Positions 7,863-15,497 of a stretch of DNA of 64,000 bases are shown here, piece by piece. Under the pieces are notes generated by a model. The model searched no databases and was not told the DNA's origin. It saw only the letters and a list, made by a program, of their open reading frames with translations. This DNA is from Bacillus sp. NTK034. GTDB taxonomy: Bacteria; Bacillota; Bacilli; Bacillales; Cytobacillaceae. Location of the stretch: positions 124,001-188,000 of the forward strand of contig NZ_JAFKOJ010000009.1 in the NCBI RefSeq assembly GCF_017303275.1. Reading direction: 5' to 3'. The stretch's first letter is position 1; every line of letters starts with the position of its first letter. The position numbers and the translations under genes were made by a program.

Positions 7863-8275
7863 GTTTTCCGCCCACGCTCCTTCAATTACACTAGAAGAAA
7901 AAGCTGATCATCAATTATACTTACTATCATTATCATGGTCATCAAACTGCTTTTTATGGGAGCCTCAAAAACAGTAAATGTCTGAGATTAAAGGATTAAG
8001 ACGCTTAGAGTCTAATTCTTTCTTTGGTTCAAAAAATTTTTATCTTCATTGTAGCACAAAAAATGATAAAGGTTTTGGTTGAACTAGAAGAAGAAAAGCG
8101 TGTGGAATTATTCAGATTCGCTTAGTAAATTTTTTGTTCGGCCTATTTGAAACAAGACTTGTGAGTATACGGCGCTAAATAATTATAATTATCAGAATTT
8201 TAGTGTGATTCACGAGCTTGTTGGTTATAATAATATTTGGAGTGCATATCCAATAAAATTAGAGGAGCGGAAGTC
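7863..8275. other. Divergent intergenic region, nothing identified
   Basis: About 410 AT-rich bp between divergent genes. It must hold both promoters; a TATAAT-like hexamer near 8225 could serve the rightward VOC gene, but no good -35 partner is visible. No repeat, RNA gene or remnant ORF was recognised. Confidence 0.35.
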
Positions 8276-8698
8276 ATGCAATTTATACCTTATTTACAGC
8301 TGAACGGAAATGCAAGAGAAGCGATTGGATTTTACGAAAAGGTATTTGGTGCCGAAAATTTAGGAGTGATCACTTTTGGTGAAATGCCTGCTGACCCGAA
8401 TTTTCCTTTACCAGAGGATGCAAAGGACCTTGTAGCACACGGTACGATAAGGGTTGGAGAGTCAGCTATTATGTTTTCAGATACATTCCCAGGTCAGCCA
8501 GCTCAAGAGGGAAACCTGGTGACCATTTGTATTACGTTTGACCATGCAGACAAAGCGCGACAAGTTTCTGAAGCCTTACAGGATGGCGGACAAGTTCTAA
8601 TGCCGATATCCGAAACAAGTTTTAGTCCTGCTTACGGGGTCATTAAAGATAAATTTGATGTAACCTTTCAAATTTATACTAAAGGACATCAAGGTTAG
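8276..8698 (+). CDS. VOC protein of the PhnB/YjdN type
   Basis: A 140-residue protein beginning QFIPYLQLNGNAREAIGFYEKVFGAE, the characteristic start of the PhnB-like (3-demethylubiquinone methyltransferase-like) VOC group. An HGTIRVGESAIMFSD segment lies in the middle and a FDVTFQIYTK end follows. The start is ATG 8276 with AGAGGAG 9 bp upstream rather than the earlier in-frame ATG at 8237. These proteins lack a proven enzyme activity in Bacillus. A terminator follows at 8717-8751. Confidence 0.8.
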   Translation: MQFIPYLQLNGNAREAIGFYEKVFGAENLGVITFGEMPADPNFPLPEDAKDLVAHGTIRVGESAIMFSDTFPGQPAQEGNLVTICITFDHADKARQVSEALQDGGQVLMPISETSFSPAYGVIKDKFDVTFQIYTKGHQG

Positions 8699-8716
8699 TA
8701 CATACGGTATAGGAGA

Positions 8717-8751
8717 AAAACGGCTTTGAGAAAATGTCAAGGCCGTTTTTT
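8717..8751 (+). terminator. Rho-independent terminator after the PhnB-like gene
   Basis: AAAACGGCTTTGA pairs with TGTCAAGGCCGTTTT, followed by T7. It ends the 8276-8698 gene. Confidence 0.8.
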
Positions 8752-8870
8752 TATGACTCGTTTATCTCATGTCAACATATCAACATTACCCCTATTTAAG
8801 ATTTCTTGTAAATTGAGATTTGATTGGGTAAACTTTTTTATATTTGAACAATTGGAAAGGAGTATACATA

Positions 8871-9329
8871 ATGACGAACCTAAAAGAAGCATCCATTTCA
8901 AAAGTAGAAATGCTTATCAGAAAACCTGTTAAGGAGGTATTCGATGCTTTTATTGATCCTTCGATTACTACTAAATTCTGGTTTACCAAAAGCAGCGGAA
9001 GATTAGAAAAGGGAAAACGACTCCGCTGGGATTGGGAGATGTATGGAGTTTCTGCTGAACTTGACGTAATAGAATTGGAACAAAACAATAGAATTCTCAT
9101 CAAATTTGATGATGATACTACGGTGGAGTGGATTTTTACACCCCGTACGGAAGGAACTTTTGTCACCATTATTAACGCAGGTTTTAAAGGAAATCCAGAT
9201 GAAATAATTAATCAAGTGATAGATTCAACTGGCGGCTTTACGATTGTTCTGTGTGGTTTAAAAGCACTTCTTGAGCATAACATCATTTTGAATCTTGTTT
9301 CGGATAAATTTCCTGACGCACAAGTATAA
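8871..9329 (+). CDS. SRPBCC (AHSA1/START-like) domain protein
   Basis: A 152-residue single-domain protein of the Aha1/START-like hydrophobic-ligand-binding superfamily. Visible motifs are the N-terminal IRKPVKEVFDAFIDPSITTKFWFT and the central DWEMYGVSAELDVIEL. ATG 8871 has AAAGGAG 9 bp upstream; the in-frame ATG at 8844 has no site. Proteins of this type in Bacillus have no defined ligand. It is monocistronic between the terminator at 8717-8751 and the convergent germination gene. Confidence 0.8.
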   Translation: MTNLKEASISKVEMLIRKPVKEVFDAFIDPSITTKFWFTKSSGRLEKGKRLRWDWEMYGVSAELDVIELEQNNRILIKFDDDTTVEWIFTPRTEGTFVTIINAGFKGNPDEIINQVIDSTGGFTIVLCGLKALLEHNIILNLVSDKFPDAQV

Positions 9330-9494
9330 AGTTAAGAATATCTATTGTTATTTCGAAATAACTAAATATATTTGCAAAAGTAAGGTGCTTAAGCGAATAC
9401 AAATATATTCAGCGATTTATTATGCTTGCCGGTTAAAGCCAAAAGAAAATACATCCGGCAAGCAGCAGAACCATACATATTAAGATAAGCCTTT

Positions 9495-10607
9495 TCATTT
9501 CTTTTTTACCTTCTTTTTTACCCTCTTGGCAATCATGATGGCGGCAAAGAGCAAGGGGATATAAATGAATGTAAAGGCAAACCCTGCTTTCCCAAAATAT
9601 TCATTAAGCTGACTAATCTCTTCGCGCGTATTAATAAAGTTAATCAATAATAATAAAGCACCCACTATAAAAAAAACTCCGATTTTTTGTCTAATATTAA
9701 AGATTCTTTTGATAAGTCTCGAACAAATCCAAATGGCAATACACACATTCGGAAGCATAATTAAGTTCCAGTTTGCAATTCCGATATATTCGAAACGTTC
9801 CACAAAAGGCATTTCAACAATTTTCCACATGGTCAAAGTGGGCCAGACCTGTTTAGCAAGCAGATCTTCCGAATAATAGGCAAACGTAATGACTGCTAAA
9901 ATCGTATATATCAAGGTAGTGGTGAAAACAGCAAGGTGAGCCCACTTTTTGGATTTCTTTGGTTCTTTTATAAAAGGATAAAAGAACGGAATAATCTCAA
10001 AACCGATGAAGGTAAGCGACATATTGTAGGAACCGATGAGAAGTTCCTTAACTGAATGATCCCAAATAGGGAGGAGATTATAGAAATTTGAGAACTTAAT
10101 GGCCCAGCCAAATGTCAGAAGGAGATAAGCCGGCAATACCAGGCCGAAAAAGGCCGTACCGACTACCGTTCTGAATCCTCCAAAAATGATATAAGTACAA
10201 AGAATCATGAATCCAAAGGAGAACCAGAATGTGCTAAGCTCCGGAAACATCCACACTTGAATGACCTCGATAAATGTTCGTACTATAGCTAAGACGTACA
10301 AAAAAAAGTAGCCTATGAAAAGGAAGCTGATTGCCTTGCCGATCAAATTGCCTGTAAGGTACTTATGGGCTGTCACAAAATCTCCATCAACCGTTTCGGA
10401 AATTTTATAAATCATCCAAATGATGACATGTATGCATCCCCCGGCAAGCAGGATGGAAATCCAGGCATCATAGCCTGCATCCTTTGCGATGACTCTCTGA
10501 TAGCCAAGAACCCCAATGCCAATTTGCATGGACATAATTAAATAAAAAACTAGAAATGGGGATATCTTCAATCTGTCTGGTATTGGCTGCTCCTGTATCT
10601 GATTCAC
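9495..10607 (-). CDS. GerAB-type spore germination permease subunit
   Basis: A 370-residue protein with about ten membrane segments and the APC-superfamily layout of GerAB/GerKB/YndE proteins: an N-terminal SPFLVFYLIMSMQIGIGVLGY, the central GSYNMSLTFIGFEIIPFFYPFI, and a Lys-rich C-terminus. In germinant receptors, GerAB subunits sit in the inner spore membrane and bind germinants with GerAA and GerAC partners. Here no GerAA or GerAC gene is adjacent, so it is an orphan subunit. It is the clearest evidence that the host is a spore former. The start ATG at 10607 is preceded by a GGAGG-like site. Confidence 0.85.
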   Translation of the reverse strand: MNQIQEQPIPDRLKISPFLVFYLIMSMQIGIGVLGYQRVIAKDAGYDAWISILLAGGCIHVIIWMIYKISETVDGDFVTAHKYLTGNLIGKAISFLFIGYFFLYVLAIVRTFIEVIQVWMFPELSTFWFSFGFMILCTYIIFGGFRTVVGTAFFGLVLPAYLLLTFGWAIKFSNFYNLLPIWDHSVKELLIGSYNMSLTFIGFEIIPFFYPFIKEPKKSKKWAHLAVFTTTLIYTILAVITFAYYSEDLLAKQVWPTLTMWKIVEMPFVERFEYIGIANWNLIMLPNVCIAIWICSRLIKRIFNIRQKIGVFFIVGALLLLINFINTREEISQLNEYFGKAGFAFTFIYIPLLFAAIMIAKRVKKKVKKK

Positions 10608-10779
10608 CTCCGTTTCACGGTTGGTAACTGGCTGCTGTAAAACTGGGTTCTTGCTCCCGCGTTATTCAATTCCTTTGTCTCTTGTGTTTTTTTCTTGCTA
10701 AAGGGGATAGGATTTTTAGTTTACAAAAAGAGCGGCCTCTTGGATTGCATTTGTAATGGAAGCCTGTTAAATACATCTT

Positions 10780-10975
10780 TCATATCTGTGGATATAGATG
10801 CTTAAGTTCTGGCTCAATCGTCAGCATGAAGTAACCATTTAAAACTTTTTGTTTGATTAATGAAGGGTTATCACAAATCTGCACATCTACAGCAGGTACA
10901 AGCTGTTTAATGTCCGCGATTCTTGGAATTCGTCCTTCCAGAAGATATGGGAGAATACCATCTGGATCATATTTT
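10780..10975 (-). pseudogene. Remnant of an unidentified minus-strand gene
   Basis: On the minus strand a frame reads DPDGILPYLLEGRIPRIADI, then PAVDVQICDNPSLIKQK, and ends TIEPELKHLYPQI at a TGA (10780-10782). It looks like genuine coding sequence, but no start or upstream portion is present. I do not recognise the family with confidence. Confidence 0.4.
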
Positions 10976-11002
10976 CATCAATTAAAGTGGCTAATAAGGT
11001 AA

Positions 11003-11083
11003 GCCCAAAGTGCACATTTGTTTATCTTCGGCATTACGCTTATTGTCGCCGGTTTTTGGAAAATTTATGAATGGAGGCAATAA
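11003..11083 (+). pseudogene. C-terminal fragment of a membrane protein
   Basis: A plus-strand frame ends AHLFIFGITLIVAGFWKIYE... at a TAA (11081-11083). It reads as the last membrane helix and cytosolic tail of a transporter-like protein. There is no start or upstream part. Confidence 0.35.
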
Positions 11084-11155
11084 AAAAAAGAAAGGTCTGA
11101 AGGAATAGGGGACCCCTAGGTCGTCTAGCCTAGGATTTTCTAAAGATAAAACCAA

Positions 11156-11189
11156 GGCAGTACCAACAAGACTTCTTGCTGGTGCTGCC
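11156..11189 (-). terminator. Strong terminator of the EamA transporter gene
   Basis: Read on the minus strand, GGCAG-C-ACCA-G-CAAG pairs with CTTG-T-TGGT-A-CTGCC around a 4-base loop, followed by TTGGTTTT. It lies directly after the stop codon of the transporter gene at 11192. Confidence 0.75.
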
Positions 11190-11191
11190 CA

Positions 11192-12100
11192 TCACGAAGC
11201 GGATTTGGTTTGTATAGACAGGGATTCTATTTTATCTTTTGGTTTTAAATTGCCGGCTGCTATCCCAATTAATATGATGACAACTCCCAGCCATTGTGAA
11301 AAACTTACAAATTCAGCTAAGATAAGGGCAGATAATGTTACAGCTACTGGAAGCTCCGAAGCAGTTAAGATCGTGCCAAGCCCGGGTCCGATATGGGGCA
11401 TTCCAATTGAAAATAAAAGTGGCGGTAAAGCAACACCAAACAAGCCGAGTAATAAGCCATACGGTGCTACCCCCATTAAGACAGGCAAATCAAATAGGAA
11501 CATTGGCGGATATACTAAAAGTACGACAATTAATCCACCGGTAGATAAAAAAGCACTTTTCAGGACAGGGGGAGTATCTTTTCCGACAGAACTGCTGAGA
11601 AATATAAAAGTAGTAAACGTCAAAGCCGAAAGCAGTCCCCACGCAGACCCTTGAAAAGATAGAGCAGCTTCACTCTTTGTAATTGAGCCGGCAGATAGGA
11701 TCGAGCCGATAATCAGAATACCAATAGAGGTGATCTTCCCTTTCGATGGTTTTTTCTTATTAAAGACCCACTCGAAAAGCGTACCAATCCATACAAATTG
11801 AAATAAAAAAATGATTGCTAGTGAAGCGTTTAGCGTCTGCAGCGCTTGATAATAAAACACACCAGTCAAACCAAACGGAATTCCGGATAATAGTAGTTTG
11901 AGAATTTGATTTAAAGTTGTTTTTTCCTTTTTTGTAAACAGAACCAGCACCCAGGTAAGGAATGCCCCAAATAGATATTGGCCACCAGTTACCTCTGTCA
12001 CCGAATAACCTGCTGAATAAGCAAGCTTAACAAATGTAGACAACACCCCATAGCAGCATCCACCTAAAAAAACCATTAGTGCATATTGCCAAGTTTTCAT
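11192..12100 (-). CDS. EamA/RhaT-family (DMT superfamily) transporter
   Basis: A 302-residue protein with ten predicted membrane segments arranged as two EamA repeats (about residues 5-137 and 152-290). Typical signatures are YQALQTLNASLAIIFLFQF in the first half and PHIGPGLGTILTASELPVAV in the second. Family members export or import small metabolites; the substrate cannot be read here. The start ATG at 12100 follows GAAAGGGG. Its leader carries a good sigma-A promoter and a terminator-like palindrome 30 bp before the start (12130-12161), suggesting regulation by attenuation. Confidence 0.85.
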   Translation of the reverse strand: MKTWQYALMVFLGGCCYGVLSTFVKLAYSAGYSVTEVTGGQYLFGAFLTWVLVLFTKKEKTTLNQILKLLLSGIPFGLTGVFYYQALQTLNASLAIIFLFQFVWIGTLFEWVFNKKKPSKGKITSIGILIIGSILSAGSITKSEAALSFQGSAWGLLSALTFTTFIFLSSSVGKDTPPVLKSAFLSTGGLIVVLLVYPPMFLFDLPVLMGVAPYGLLLGLFGVALPPLLFSIGMPHIGPGLGTILTASELPVAVTLSALILAEFVSFSQWLGVVIILIGIAAGNLKPKDKIESLSIQTKSAS

Positions 12101-12129
12101 TTATTCTACCCCTTTCTTCACATAAAAAA

Positions 12130-12161
12130 GCCACACAATTGTCAGATGACAGTTGTGTGGC
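12130..12161 (-). promoter_or_regulatory. Candidate attenuator (leader terminator) of the EamA gene
   Basis: A 32-bp near-perfect palindrome (GCCACACAA.TGTCA and its complement) lies between the promoter and the start codon. On the minus strand it is followed by T6, so it is a complete intrinsic terminator in the 5' leader. Upstream in the leader, the short hairpin TAGAG/CTCTA and CCTA/TAGG could form part of a sensor. I do not recognise a known riboswitch class. Confidence 0.6.
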
Positions 12162-12226
12162 GAAAATAGAGCTTACTCTAGAAAAATCCACGTCCTAAAT
12201 AGGTTTTATTATTCAAGTCATATAGT

Positions 12227-12255
12227 AGTATAAGATTAACAATACCAAATGTCAA
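12227..12255 (-). promoter_or_regulatory. Sigma-A promoter of the EamA transporter gene
   Basis: On the minus strand, a consensus TTGACA (12250-12255) and TATACT (12227-12232) are 17 bp apart. This leaves a leader of about 110-120 nt before the ATG at 12100, containing the attenuator-like hairpin. Confidence 0.75.
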
Positions 12256-12520
12256 CGAACTATTCTTGTATTCTATTAACGAGGAGCCTTCTAAAAAATT
12301 GCCAATACAGGCTGCATTAGAGAATACGCCGTATTGCTTGTCTATTCATAGAAATTCATAGTTATTTACCTGCAGGGAAATAATTTAAAGGGTGGTAATA
12401 TTAATTCAAAAGGATATATTTGGACAGCGCTAGGGGGTTTTTATTGAGGGAGCTAGGATGAATGCAATATTGAAATTTGCTCTTATTAATAACTATTTGA
12501 TAAGGCTTCTATATGATAGG

Positions 12521-12643
12521 TCACAGTGACTTCCGAAAGACTAATTTTAACATACCATAAAGGACTCCCAATACTAGTGGTAACGGTAAAAACCACAATA
12601 GAAATTTATCTATAAACGGACTCAATGCCAATAAAGCATTCAC
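12521..12643 (-). CDS. Possible 40-residue hydrophobic membrane peptide
   Basis: A GTG-initiated frame (12643) with an ideal AGGAG site 7 bp upstream encodes 40 residues. It has a short N-terminus (NALLALSPFIDK), a strongly hydrophobic helix (LLWFLPLPLVLGVLYG) and a basic end (LVFRKSL), which is the layout of a small single-pass membrane peptide. It stands alone in a 900-bp gap on the minus strand. No family is recognised; a gene remnant is the alternative. Confidence 0.4.
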   Translation of the reverse strand: MNALLALSPFIDKFLLWFLPLPLVLGVLYGMLKLVFRKSL

Positions 12644-13179
12644 AGTAATCACTCCTAAAGTAATAATGGTTACAGTTTTCCCATATAGTTAATTTTAATT
12701 AAAATTGTCCGTGTTCCTGAGGGTAGTTTCAACTTACTAATTAGTTAGTAAGATAATCTCACTGAACTAACTTGTATATAGACAAGTGGTGATTTATCTT
12801 TACCTCAATCCTTTCCGGAGTGAATTTACAGAAGATAACCTTTGCAGAAATAAATACATGGTGCCGAAAATGCAGCAAAAGCTTGAGTTGAACCGCAAGA
12901 ATGTAACCGCCACTAAAAAGTAGCCTAAGACTGATCAGCAGTTTTGGCGGAGTTTCTATGCCTCTGCTTATAGGGTTATAAAAGAACATTAGGATTATCC
13001 CCACAAATTCCTTTTAAAGGTTTATGACCCCCGTCTTGAATTAGAAGGGGGCAGCGGTGTTTGGAGTTTTATAAGAATGGATTTTTGGGATAGCAGGCTT
13101 CCCGGAATGGTAACGGTATGTGCTAAGTTCTCAAGTCTTCAAACTGGATACCGGACAATGTAAACTGGGTTATTTTTGA
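12644..13179. other. Intergenic stretch with weak coding remnants
   Basis: About 530 bp. A plus-strand segment around 12834-12926 reads like a fragment (KYMVPKMQQKLELNRKN) without a start. A minus-strand frame of 81 codons (12759-13004) has odd composition and no ribosome binding site and is not called. No RNA gene was seen. Confidence 0.35.
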
Positions 13180-13533
13180 CTACTTATTAATTTGAAAAAA
13201 GGTGATTACAATAGCTAAAATAAGCATGGTTAAGGCATTTAATCCCATAATTGGTCTATGTCTAGCTCTAAAGAAGTGAGCGTGCAGGGCACCTAGCATA
13301 AGAATAGTAATGAGGGATCCTGAAAGCAAGATAAATTCAGGAAGCCAAAATCCTATGATCAATCCGCCTGCGCTCAATATTTCCAGGAAAGCAATTAATT
13401 GCATGAACCATAGGGGGTAGCGATATTCTCCCCAGTGCTTAACCATTGACTTGGTACGTGCTGCTTTCATTGAAACGGATATGGCGAAAATAAAAATTAA
13501 AATAATTTGAATGATCATAGTTACAACATCCAC
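13180..13533 (-). CDS. DoxX-like membrane protein
   Basis: A 117-residue protein with four hydrophobic segments (about residues 5-20, 35-55, 58-80 and 95-113). The arrangement KAARTKSMVKHWGEYRYPLWFMQLIAFLEILSAGGLIIGF fits DoxX/DoxX_2-like proteins associated with quinone and redox metabolism. GTG 13533 is chosen because AAAGGAGG lies 7 bp upstream; longer in-frame readings run into the divergent regulator gene. It is transcribed away from the Crp/Fnr gene across a 112-bp promoter region, so it may be a target of that regulator. Confidence 0.7.
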   Translation of the reverse strand: MDVVTMIIQIILIFIFAISVSMKAARTKSMVKHWGEYRYPLWFMQLIAFLEILSAGGLIIGFWLPEFILLSGSLITILMLGALHAHFFRARHRPIMGLNALTMLILAIVITFFQINK

Positions 13534-13645
13534 ACAGTTTCCTCCTTTTGTATAATAGACGTAGCTGCTATATATACATTCTAGGCTTGTTAGTTTAGTG
13601 AGTATGTAGTCTGGACTACATTCGGCAGAATTTGGGGAGGGCCAT

Positions 13646-14368
13646 ATGGATAAAATTAAGTATTTATCGAGAATACAGATTTTTGAGGATCTGGACTTGG
13701 AGGAATTAAAGAAATATGAACCGGCCACACCTATGAAAGTTGTGGAGAAAGGTACCGTTTTTTGTTCTCCTCATATGGATCAAAAGTTATTGTATTTAAT
13801 CAAATCGGGTCAAGTTCGTTTGTATAGATTAACTGAAAGCGGCAAAGAGCTTACAGTTGATATTTTAGAAACGGGGCATGTGTTTGGAGAGATTGGTACT
13901 TTTACAACCGGTTCTGAAAATTTATATGCTGAGGCATGGGAGGATTCTGTTATTTGTAGAATAGATAGAGTTCAGTTTGAAAAAATAATACGTGAAAATC
14001 CAAGTATTTCTTTAAAGCTTCTTGAAATAATTTCCAGCCGTCTGAAGGAAGTCGAAGAGTTACTGGAGTATATGGCATATAGCAGTACAAGGAAACGGCT
14101 TTTATTCCTGCTAAATAAACTTACAGAGAAGTTTGGGGATAAATTGTCAAGCGGCAGTGCGGAAGAATGGGTTGCACTTAATATTTACATAACTCATCAA
14201 GAATTAGCATCGATGATGGGCAGTATCCGTGAAACAGTGACAGCACTTTTAAATGAATTTAATGCAGAAGGAATTGTGCGCAAATCAGGAAGGCGGGGAA
14301 CCATGGAAGTTCATAGTGTTCGCCTAAAATGTGCATTAAATGAGGGGATAAAAATCAGCACTCATTGA
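13646..14368 (+). CDS. Crp/Fnr-family transcriptional regulator
   Basis: A 240-residue regulator with an N-terminal cyclic-nucleotide-binding-like beta roll (about residues 10-125; GHVFGEIGTFTTGSE is the glycine-rich turn), a long dimer helix (about 130-155) and a C-terminal winged HTH with THQELASMMGSIRETVTALL (about 186-205), typical of the family. It lacks the cysteine cluster of iron-sulfur Fnr, so it does not sense oxygen by a 4Fe-4S centre of that kind. It is divergent from a DoxX-like gene and precedes the electrophile-response cluster. The effector is unknown. Confidence 0.85.
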   Translation: MDKIKYLSRIQIFEDLDLEELKKYEPATPMKVVEKGTVFCSPHMDQKLLYLIKSGQVRLYRLTESGKELTVDILETGHVFGEIGTFTTGSENLYAEAWEDSVICRIDRVQFEKIIRENPSISLKLLEIISSRLKEVEELLEYMAYSSTRKRLLFLLNKLTEKFGDKLSSGSAEEWVALNIYITHQELASMMGSIRETVTALLNEFNAEGIVRKSGRRGTMEVHSVRLKCALNEGIKISTH

Positions 14369-14450
14369 AGAGTGCGTTAGATTAAATTAAAATACACGCA
14401 AAATATCGCAAAGATGATAAATTTCCATCTGAATAAACAAGAGAAGAGTG

Positions 14451-14491
14451 TTGACATATTTAATAAAATATATTATCTTTAATTCAAGATA
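14451..14491 (+). promoter_or_regulatory. Promoter overlapped by an MhqR-type operator
   Basis: TTGACA (14451-14456) and TATCTT (14474-14479) are 17 bp apart. The -10 lies inside TATCTTTAATTCAAGATA (14474-14491), which matches the known MhqR operator pattern (TATCT..AATTC.AGATA). A further half-palindrome, CAAGATATCTT, follows at 14500-14510. Binding there would block the -10, giving repression released by quinone-type electrophiles. Confidence 0.7.
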
Positions 14492-14539
14492 TTTGGTTTC
14501 AAGATATCTTTCGATTATTAATTGAAAGGAGTAAGTCTT

Positions 14540-14776
14540 ATGCATGAGATTCTAAAAAGAATTAATGAACTCGCAGCAAAAAGAAAGAAGGAAGGCTTAA
14601 CACAAATTGAAAATGCAGAAATAATCAATTTGCGCAGTCAATATATTCAAGAATTTCGCGGATCAATGGAAGAGCTGCTATTAAACACAACCATCGTTGA
14701 TCCAATAGGAGATGATGTAACTCCTGAAAAATTAAAGAGAGCCCAGGCAAGACATAAAGTTAAGCCCATTTGGTAA
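14540..14776 (+). CDS. DUF896 family (UPF0291, YnzC-like) small protein
   Basis: A 78-residue, highly charged helical protein. It starts HEILKRINELAAKRKKEGLT and carries LRSQYIQEFRGSMEELL, the signature of DUF896, which forms a short helical hairpin; in B. subtilis YnzC and its relatives have no established function. ATG 14540 is chosen with GAAAGGAG about 10 bp upstream. It lies directly behind an MhqR-like operator, so it looks like a member of the electrophile-stress regulon, which is unexpected for this family. Confidence 0.8.
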   Translation: MHEILKRINELAAKRKKEGLTQIENAEIINLRSQYIQEFRGSMEELLLNTTIVDPIGDDVTPEKLKRAQARHKVKPIW

Positions 14777-14900
14777 ATCATATATTATCCAGAAAGCGCG
14801 CAGCAGTTACAAAGGGAACCACAAAAAACATTAATTTACGGTTAGATTATTAAATGCAGAGGAACTGAGGCATAAGGGAAGAAAATCAAATATTTTTTTA

Positions 14901-14923
14901 TATAATATCTCGAATTCAAGATA
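14901..14923 (+). promoter_or_regulatory. MhqR-type operator overlapping the -10 of the mhqP-like operon
   Basis: TATCTCGAATTCAAGATA (14906-14923) closely matches the B. subtilis MhqR box. Its first base overlaps a perfect TATAAT (14901-14906). No strong -35 is seen. The mhqP-like start codon follows 23 bp downstream, so a repressor here would control the DoxX-dioxygenase-reductase-dioxygenase operon. Confidence 0.75.
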
Positions 14924-14946
14924 ATTAAAATTAGGAGGAAATAAAA

Positions 14947-15345
14947 ATGATGGACTTAGGTTTATTAATTATTAGGCTGGTAATTGGCGTATTATTCATT
15001 GGTCACGGAGCTCAAAAATTGTTTGGATGGTTTGGGGGTCATGGATTAAAGGGAACCGGAGGCTGGTTTGATTCCATTGGGATGAAGCCGGGAGTAATGA
15101 TGGCTCTTTTTGCAGGATTAGCAGAACTTATAGGGGGAATCTTGTTTGCATTAGGATTTTTAACTCCTCTCGCAGCACTAATGATTGCAGGAACTATGAT
15201 CATGGCTATCGTTAAGGTGCATGGTCCAAATGGTTTATGGGCAACATCTAATGGATATGAATATAACTTAACGTTAATCTCTGTTGCCATTGGTATCGCA
15301 TTAATTGGCCCTGGACGATATGCATTGGATATATTTTTATTCTAA
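14947..15345 (+). CDS. mhqP: DoxX-family membrane protein, MhqP-like
   Basis: A 132-residue protein with four membrane segments and the DoxX signature RLVIGVLFIGHGAQKLFGWF near the N-terminus. It is followed by the glycine-rich HGLKGTGGWFDSIGM and GLAELIGGILFALGFLTPL. In B. subtilis MhqP (YdfP) is encoded with the dioxygenase MhqO under MhqR control and contributes to resistance to methylhydroquinone and catechol. The same order is seen here: an MhqR-like box, this gene, then an MhqO-like dioxygenase. Its molecular function is not established. A good AGGAGG site precedes the ATG. Confidence 0.8.
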   Translation: MMDLGLLIIRLVIGVLFIGHGAQKLFGWFGGHGLKGTGGWFDSIGMKPGVMMALFAGLAELIGGILFALGFLTPLAALMIAGTMIMAIVKVHGPNGLWATSNGYEYNLTLISVAIGIALIGPGRYALDIFLF

Positions 15346-15497
15346 ACTATCCCGAATTAGAAATACCTCAAATAAAGCTTTCGACAATTTTTGTTCCTTT
15401 CCAGCTTGTATATAAATTGATTAACTGAATTGATAGCAGGGCATGTCCTAATTACAGAATATAATTAAAATCCAAGTTTAAAAGGAGTGTGGAAGAT

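Larger units (their letters stand above)
10608..11191. other. Intergenic stretch with gene remnants on both strands
   Basis: About 580 bp between two minus-strand genes. It contains a minus-strand remnant (10780-10975), a plus-strand membrane-protein tail (11003-11083), a small palindrome (CCTAG...CTAGG) near 11115-11133 and the transporter terminator (11156-11189). No intact gene was seen. Confidence 0.5.

Noticed and set aside
11205..11654. Plus-strand 149-codon ORF
   Set aside because: It is antisense to the EamA transporter; the composition (Pro, Ser, Lys runs) is that of a mirrored membrane protein.
12759..13004. Minus-strand 81-codon ORF as a gene
   Set aside because: It has no ribosome binding site and its composition does not resemble a protein; a plus-strand remnant in the same place is more plausible.
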